A stretch of 57,789 bases of DNA from Salinivirgaceae bacterium (GTDB lineage: Bacteria; Bacteroidota; Bacteroidia; Bacteroidales; SZUA-534): NCBI GenBank assembly GCA_017551905.1, contig JAFZKK010000116.1, forward strand, positions 1-57,789, read 5' to 3'. Below the pieces are notes generated by a model. The model ran no database searches. It saw only the letters and a program-made list of their open reading frames with translations, and was not told the DNA's origin. Positions 56,783 to 57,789 of the stretch are shown piece by piece (the first letter of the stretch is position 1; every line of letters begins with the position of its first letter). The position numbers and the translations under genes were made by a program.

Positions 56783-57376
56783 TTTTCGGTGTGTTTAAGT
56801 GATGCAAAGGTGCAAAAAAAGATAATGCTGACGCTGACGATAACACTGACGATGACGATAACTAAAACGAAAACACTGACGCTGACACTGACGCTGACAC
56901 TAACACTAACGAAACCGTATTTTTTCGGACGTGGCAATGCCGCGTCCCTACATAGTACAGACGTGCCATGGCGCGTCTCTACAGATTAAACATTAATCAT
57001 TAAACACTAAACTCTTACCTCTAAACTTTTAACTTATCACTTATGCCTTATGCCTTGTCACTTATCACTTATGCCTCATCACTTATAACAAATCACTTTT
57101 TTCATCAATCATTAACCATTAATCATTCTTTTTTCTATATTTCGCAGTTTTTTGACGTAGCAACCCAAACGATGAAGAAAAACTATTAAAACGATAACCA
57201 AAAACGATAACGATAACATTGACGAAAACATTGACGAAAACACTGACACTGACGCTAACGTAAACTGAAAACTTAAACGTAAACAACTTATGCCTTGTCA
57301 CTTGTAACTTATAACTTATAACTTTCCATCTTATAACTTTAAAAACTCAGAACTTACAACTAAAAAATCAAATAAC
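56783..57376 (+). repeat. 594-bp repeat field, no gene
   Basis: Contains an ACTGACG/ACGATAACG array (about 56820-56912), palindromes at 56927-56947 (arms GGACGTGGCA / TGCCGCGTCC) and 56959-56978 (AGACGTGCCATGGCGCGTCT), 'TTATCACTTATGCC' words, a second array of ACGATAACG/ACTGACG (57189-57265), and more words up to the gene at 57377. About 130 bp from 56913 is nearly identical to 22319 onward. I see no RNA gene. Confidence 0.8.
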
Positions 57377-57789
57377 ATGATAAAAGTAAAACACTTCTTT
57401 TTGGCATTTGCAACTTTGTTTGCAGCAACCGTATCAATGGCCCAGAGCGGCTTCAACTATCAAGCTGTTATCCGCGATGCCGACGGCAACCTTGTGTCTA
57501 ACAAGAACATCTCGCTTCGCATAACACTTACAACCGAGGCGGGCAACGACACCTATTATCAGGAAAAGCATACGGCTAAAACCAATGCCTACGGCGCTGT
57601 TTCTATTGTTGTGGGCGAAGGCACCGTTGTAAGAGGCAAATTTTCCGAAGTGCCTTGGAACAGCGGCAGCGTTTATATGAAAACCGAGTTTGACCCTACC
57701 GGCGGCGAGAATTTTGCCGAGATAGGCACCACCAAACTACATTCTGTTCCGGTGGCCGAATACGCCAAAAAGACCGGCGAGGTTGAAAA
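57377..57789 (+). CDS. Secreted surface protein, 5' part (runs off the window)
   Basis: The first 137 codons are open from ATG 57377 to the window end. The signal peptide ends 'SMAQ'. The mature N-terminus 'GFNYQAVIRDADGNLVSNK', followed by 'TNAYGAVSIVVGEG' and 'LHSVPVAEYAKK', is the N-terminal domain found on many large Bacteroidota surface proteins, which often end in a T9SS sorting domain. The C-terminal part cannot be seen, so function is unknown. Confidence 0.8.
   Translation, partial: MIKVKHFFLAFATLFAATVSMAQSGFNYQAVIRDADGNLVSNKNISLRITLTTEAGNDTYYQEKHTAKTNAYGAVSIVVGEGTVVRGKFSEVPWNSGSVYMKTEFDPTGGENFAEIGTTKLHSVPVAEYAKKTGEVE

Overview
The window reads as chromosome of a Bacteroidota bacterium, most likely order Bacteroidales. 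Evidence: two SusC/SusD pairs, a SusD-linked glycan-binding lipoprotein, type IX secretion sorting domains (types A and B), DUF1573, Bacteroidota-type TAnnTTTG promoter boxes ahead of hflX, typA and the dehydratase gene at 46971, and few Shine-Dalgarno sequences. Intergenic DNA is full of dispersed repeats: A-rich 'TAAACTTCTAAAC' words, 'CTTATCACTTATGCC' words, ACTGACG arrays and GGACGTGGC palindromes. No rRNA, tRNA, CRISPR array or insertion sequence was recognised.

Region 1 (about 1-16.4 kb) is an accessory island. After a secreted orphan and the stump of an acyl-CoA synthetase come a WYL regulator, a DEDDh exonuclease, a one-HKD phospholipase D protein and a DUF4143 ATPase flanked by 32-bp repeats. 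Next is a probable operon of MoxR ATPase, YgjP-like metallopeptidase, VWA protein and three related proteins of unknown function. A soluble FtsK/SpoIIIE-type motor, a possible uracil-DNA-glycosylase-like protein, an orphan, a phage-type small protein, a fourth member of the unknown family and a metallophosphoesterase follow. Four transcription units here (WYL, MoxR operon, FtsK-like, 102-aa gene) share one promoter design: CTCYCATTATTTGRGAG, exactly 10 nt, then a TAnnTTTG-like box. This and the recurring module in the four unknown proteins are the best evidence for an undescribed system. A conflict/defence or DNA-processing role under WYL control is an inference.

Region 2 (16.4-21.8 kb, minus strand) is a likely operon of a DUF1573 protein, a GH3 beta-glycosidase lipoprotein with PA14 insert, and a type-B carboxylesterase lipoprotein, suggesting attack on substituted plant glycans.

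Region 3 (21.9-32.8 kb) is mostly conserved genes: a 4-TM protein, hflX, two Kelch-type lipoproteins, a CvpA protein, tyrS, an EEP-family membrane hydrolase, a T9SS type-B secreted PKD protein, a SiaC-like protein and a T9SS type-A M14 carboxypeptidase.

Region 4 (33.1-44.8 kb) is a SusC-SusD-SusC-SusD-glycan-binding-protein locus for uptake of an unidentified glycan, with no hydrolase of its own. typA follows behind a terminator.

Region 5 (47.0-53.8 kb) is a tightly packed set resembling part of an aryl-polyene/flexirubin-type pathway: dehydratase, thioesterase, two ketosynthases, ACP, a chain-length-factor-like protein, deacetylase, LolA-like protein and a secreted protein. The usual reductase, ligase and exporter are absent here. 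Then come an amidohydrolase-like lipoprotein that has lost every expected metal ligand, a LPG-synthase-TM family flippase-like protein, queC on the opposite strand, a 594-bp repeat field and the start of a secreted protein that runs off the end.
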